From CAJWPI01 sp964571215 (GTDB taxonomy: Bacteria > Pseudomonadota > Gammaproteobacteria > Magnimaribacterales > Magnimaribacteraceae), in assembly GCA_964571215.1 (NCBI GenBank), contig CAZMZZ010000037.1, positions 1 through 15,234 on the forward strand: a stretch of DNA of 15,234 nt, written 5' to 3'. A program made the position numbers and the translations under genes. The notes beneath the pieces are model-generated. The model worked only from the letters and a program-made list of their open reading frames with translations. It ran no database searches and was not told the DNA's origin. How positions within the stretch are numbered: the first letter of the stretch is position 1; each line of letters starts with the position of its first letter. Shown piece after piece: positions 14,316-15,234 of this stretch.

Positions 14316-15234
14316 ATGCATCTAGAATTTTCAAAACAGGAAGAACTATTCAGAGAAGAAGTTTCTAGTTGGTTATCCAAAAATTTAAAAGGCAGATTTA
14401 AATCAGTCGTAGGTAGGGGTGGGTCAGGTGACCAAACAGAATTATTAGACGAAAGAGTTGAGTGGGAAAAACATATGGGAACATCAGGCTGGACTTGCAT
14501 AGGTTGGCCTAAAGAGTTTGGTGGCAGAAATGCATCCATAAATGAGCAAGTTATATTTTATGAAGAATATACAAAGGCTGGTGGTCCTGGAAGGATTGGT
14601 CATATAGGAGAGACATTAGCAGGACCAACAATTATTTCTTTTGGCTCTAAAGAACAACAAGAAAGGTTTTTACCCAAAATTAGGCTAGGCGAGGAATATT
14701 GGTGTCAAGGATATTCAGAGCCTTCAGCTGGCTCAGATCTTTCTTCAGTTAGAACCAAAGCTGAATTAGTTAAAGGGAAGTGGAAGATAAATGGTCAAAA
14801 AATATGGACCTCACTTGCCAAAGAGTCCGATTGGATATTTGTGCTCTGTAGAACTTCAAAAAAATCATCTGGAAGGGATGGTTTGTCCTACATTCTAGTA
14901 AACATGTCTCAACCAGGAATTAGCATACAGCCAATAAAACAAATTACAGGTCAATCAGAGTTTAATGAAGTTTTCTTCGATAACGCAGAAGCTGAAGAAG
15001 ATCATGTTGTTGGTGAAGTGGGCAATGGATGGAAAGTTGCTATGGGCACTCTTGGGTTCGAAAGAGGCACTTCAACATTAGGACAACAAATGGCTTTTGA
15101 ACAAGAATTTAATACTATATTAAAAATAGCCAAAGATAATGGAAGTTCAGAGATTCCTTCTATAAAGAATCAATTATCAGAGGCATGGATTGGATTAAGA
15201 ATTATGAGATTTAATGCACTTAGGATGTTGAGTA
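14316..15234 (+). CDS. fadE30: Acyl-CoA dehydrogenase, FadE30-like, 3' end beyond window
   Basis: The frame opens at the ATG directly after the preceding TAG (no gap) and stays open to the window end, giving 306 residues. Family motifs: GWTCIGWPKEFGGRNASINE (58-77), FYEEYTKAG (81-89), QGYSEPSAGSDLSSV (131-145), NGQKIWTSLA (159-168), QITGQSEFNEVFFD (209-222) and GTLGFERGTSTLGQQ (244-258), with Glu249 as probable catalytic base. The pattern is that of M. tuberculosis FadE30, which introduces the double bond into the propionyl side chain of HIP-CoA (methylhexahydroindanedione propionyl-CoA). About 80-90 residues, including the C-terminal GT-EIQRN segment, should lie to the right of the window. 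Confidence 0.87.
   Translation, partial: MHLEFSKQEELFREEVSSWLSKNLKGRFKSVVGRGGSGDQTELLDERVEWEKHMGTSGWTCIGWPKEFGGRNASINEQVIFYEEYTKAGGPGRIGHIGETLAGPTIISFGSKEQQERFLPKIRLGEEYWCQGYSEPSAGSDLSSVRTKAELVKGKWKINGQKIWTSLAKESDWIFVLCRTSKKSSGRDGLSYILVNMSQPGISIQPIKQITGQSEFNEVFFDNAEAEEDHVVGEVGNGWKVAMGTLGFERGTSTLGQQMAFEQEFNTILKIAKDNGSSEIPSIKNQLSEAWIGLRIMRFNALRMLS

Noticed and set aside
14228..14539. Minus-strand ORF of 103 codons across the last two acyl-CoA dehydrogenases
   Set aside because: It spans the stop and start of two real plus-strand genes and has no recognisable protein character.

Overview
The window is AT-rich, densely packed DNA that looks like a marine gammaproteobacterium, possibly of the SAR86 type. 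That placement rests on base composition, a tRNA remnant with an encoded CCA end, and the gene content; it is an inference and not a sequence match. About 14.8 kb of the 15.2 kb is coding.

Left edge (1-512): the 3' end of a SnoaL/NTF2-like gene is followed, with a 4-base ATGA overlap, by a short ORF. That ORF reads straight into the last 28 nt of a serine-type tRNA (T arm, acceptor 3' strand, CCA) with no 5' half. This looks like an attachment-site scar or another recombination junction.

Middle left (469-4443): selO (protein AMPylase) lies on the minus strand. It diverges from a sulfotransferase, which is followed by a membrane-anchored family 2 glycosyltransferase with a duplicated membrane-domain motif.

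Right (4521 to the end): eleven plus-strand genes lie within 23 bp of each other or overlap, behind one promoter-like region and a strong Shine-Dalgarno. They form a steroid-nucleus degradation operon: an HsaC/TesB-like extradiol dioxygenase, IpdA, IpdB, a crotonase without hydratase glutamates, IpdC, EchA20, a FadE31-like acyl-CoA dehydrogenase, a short partner acyl-CoA dehydrogenase, FadA6 thiolase, a second base-less acyl-CoA dehydrogenase, and a FadE30-like acyl-CoA dehydrogenase cut by the window end.

By analogy with Mycobacterium tuberculosis and Comamonas testosteroni, HsaC cleaves the aromatised A ring. FadE30-type dehydrogenation shortens the propionyl side chain of the remaining indane (HIP-CoA). 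IpdC, the IpdE-type dehydrogenase, EchA20 and IpdAB then oxidise and open rings D and C. FadA6 thiolyses the resulting open-chain CoA ester. The CoA ligase (FadD3), IpdF, HsaA/B/D, KstD/Ksh and a KstR-type regulator are not in the window. The operon runs off the right edge, so they may lie beyond it. The assignments rest on remembered family sequences and motifs, not on a database search.
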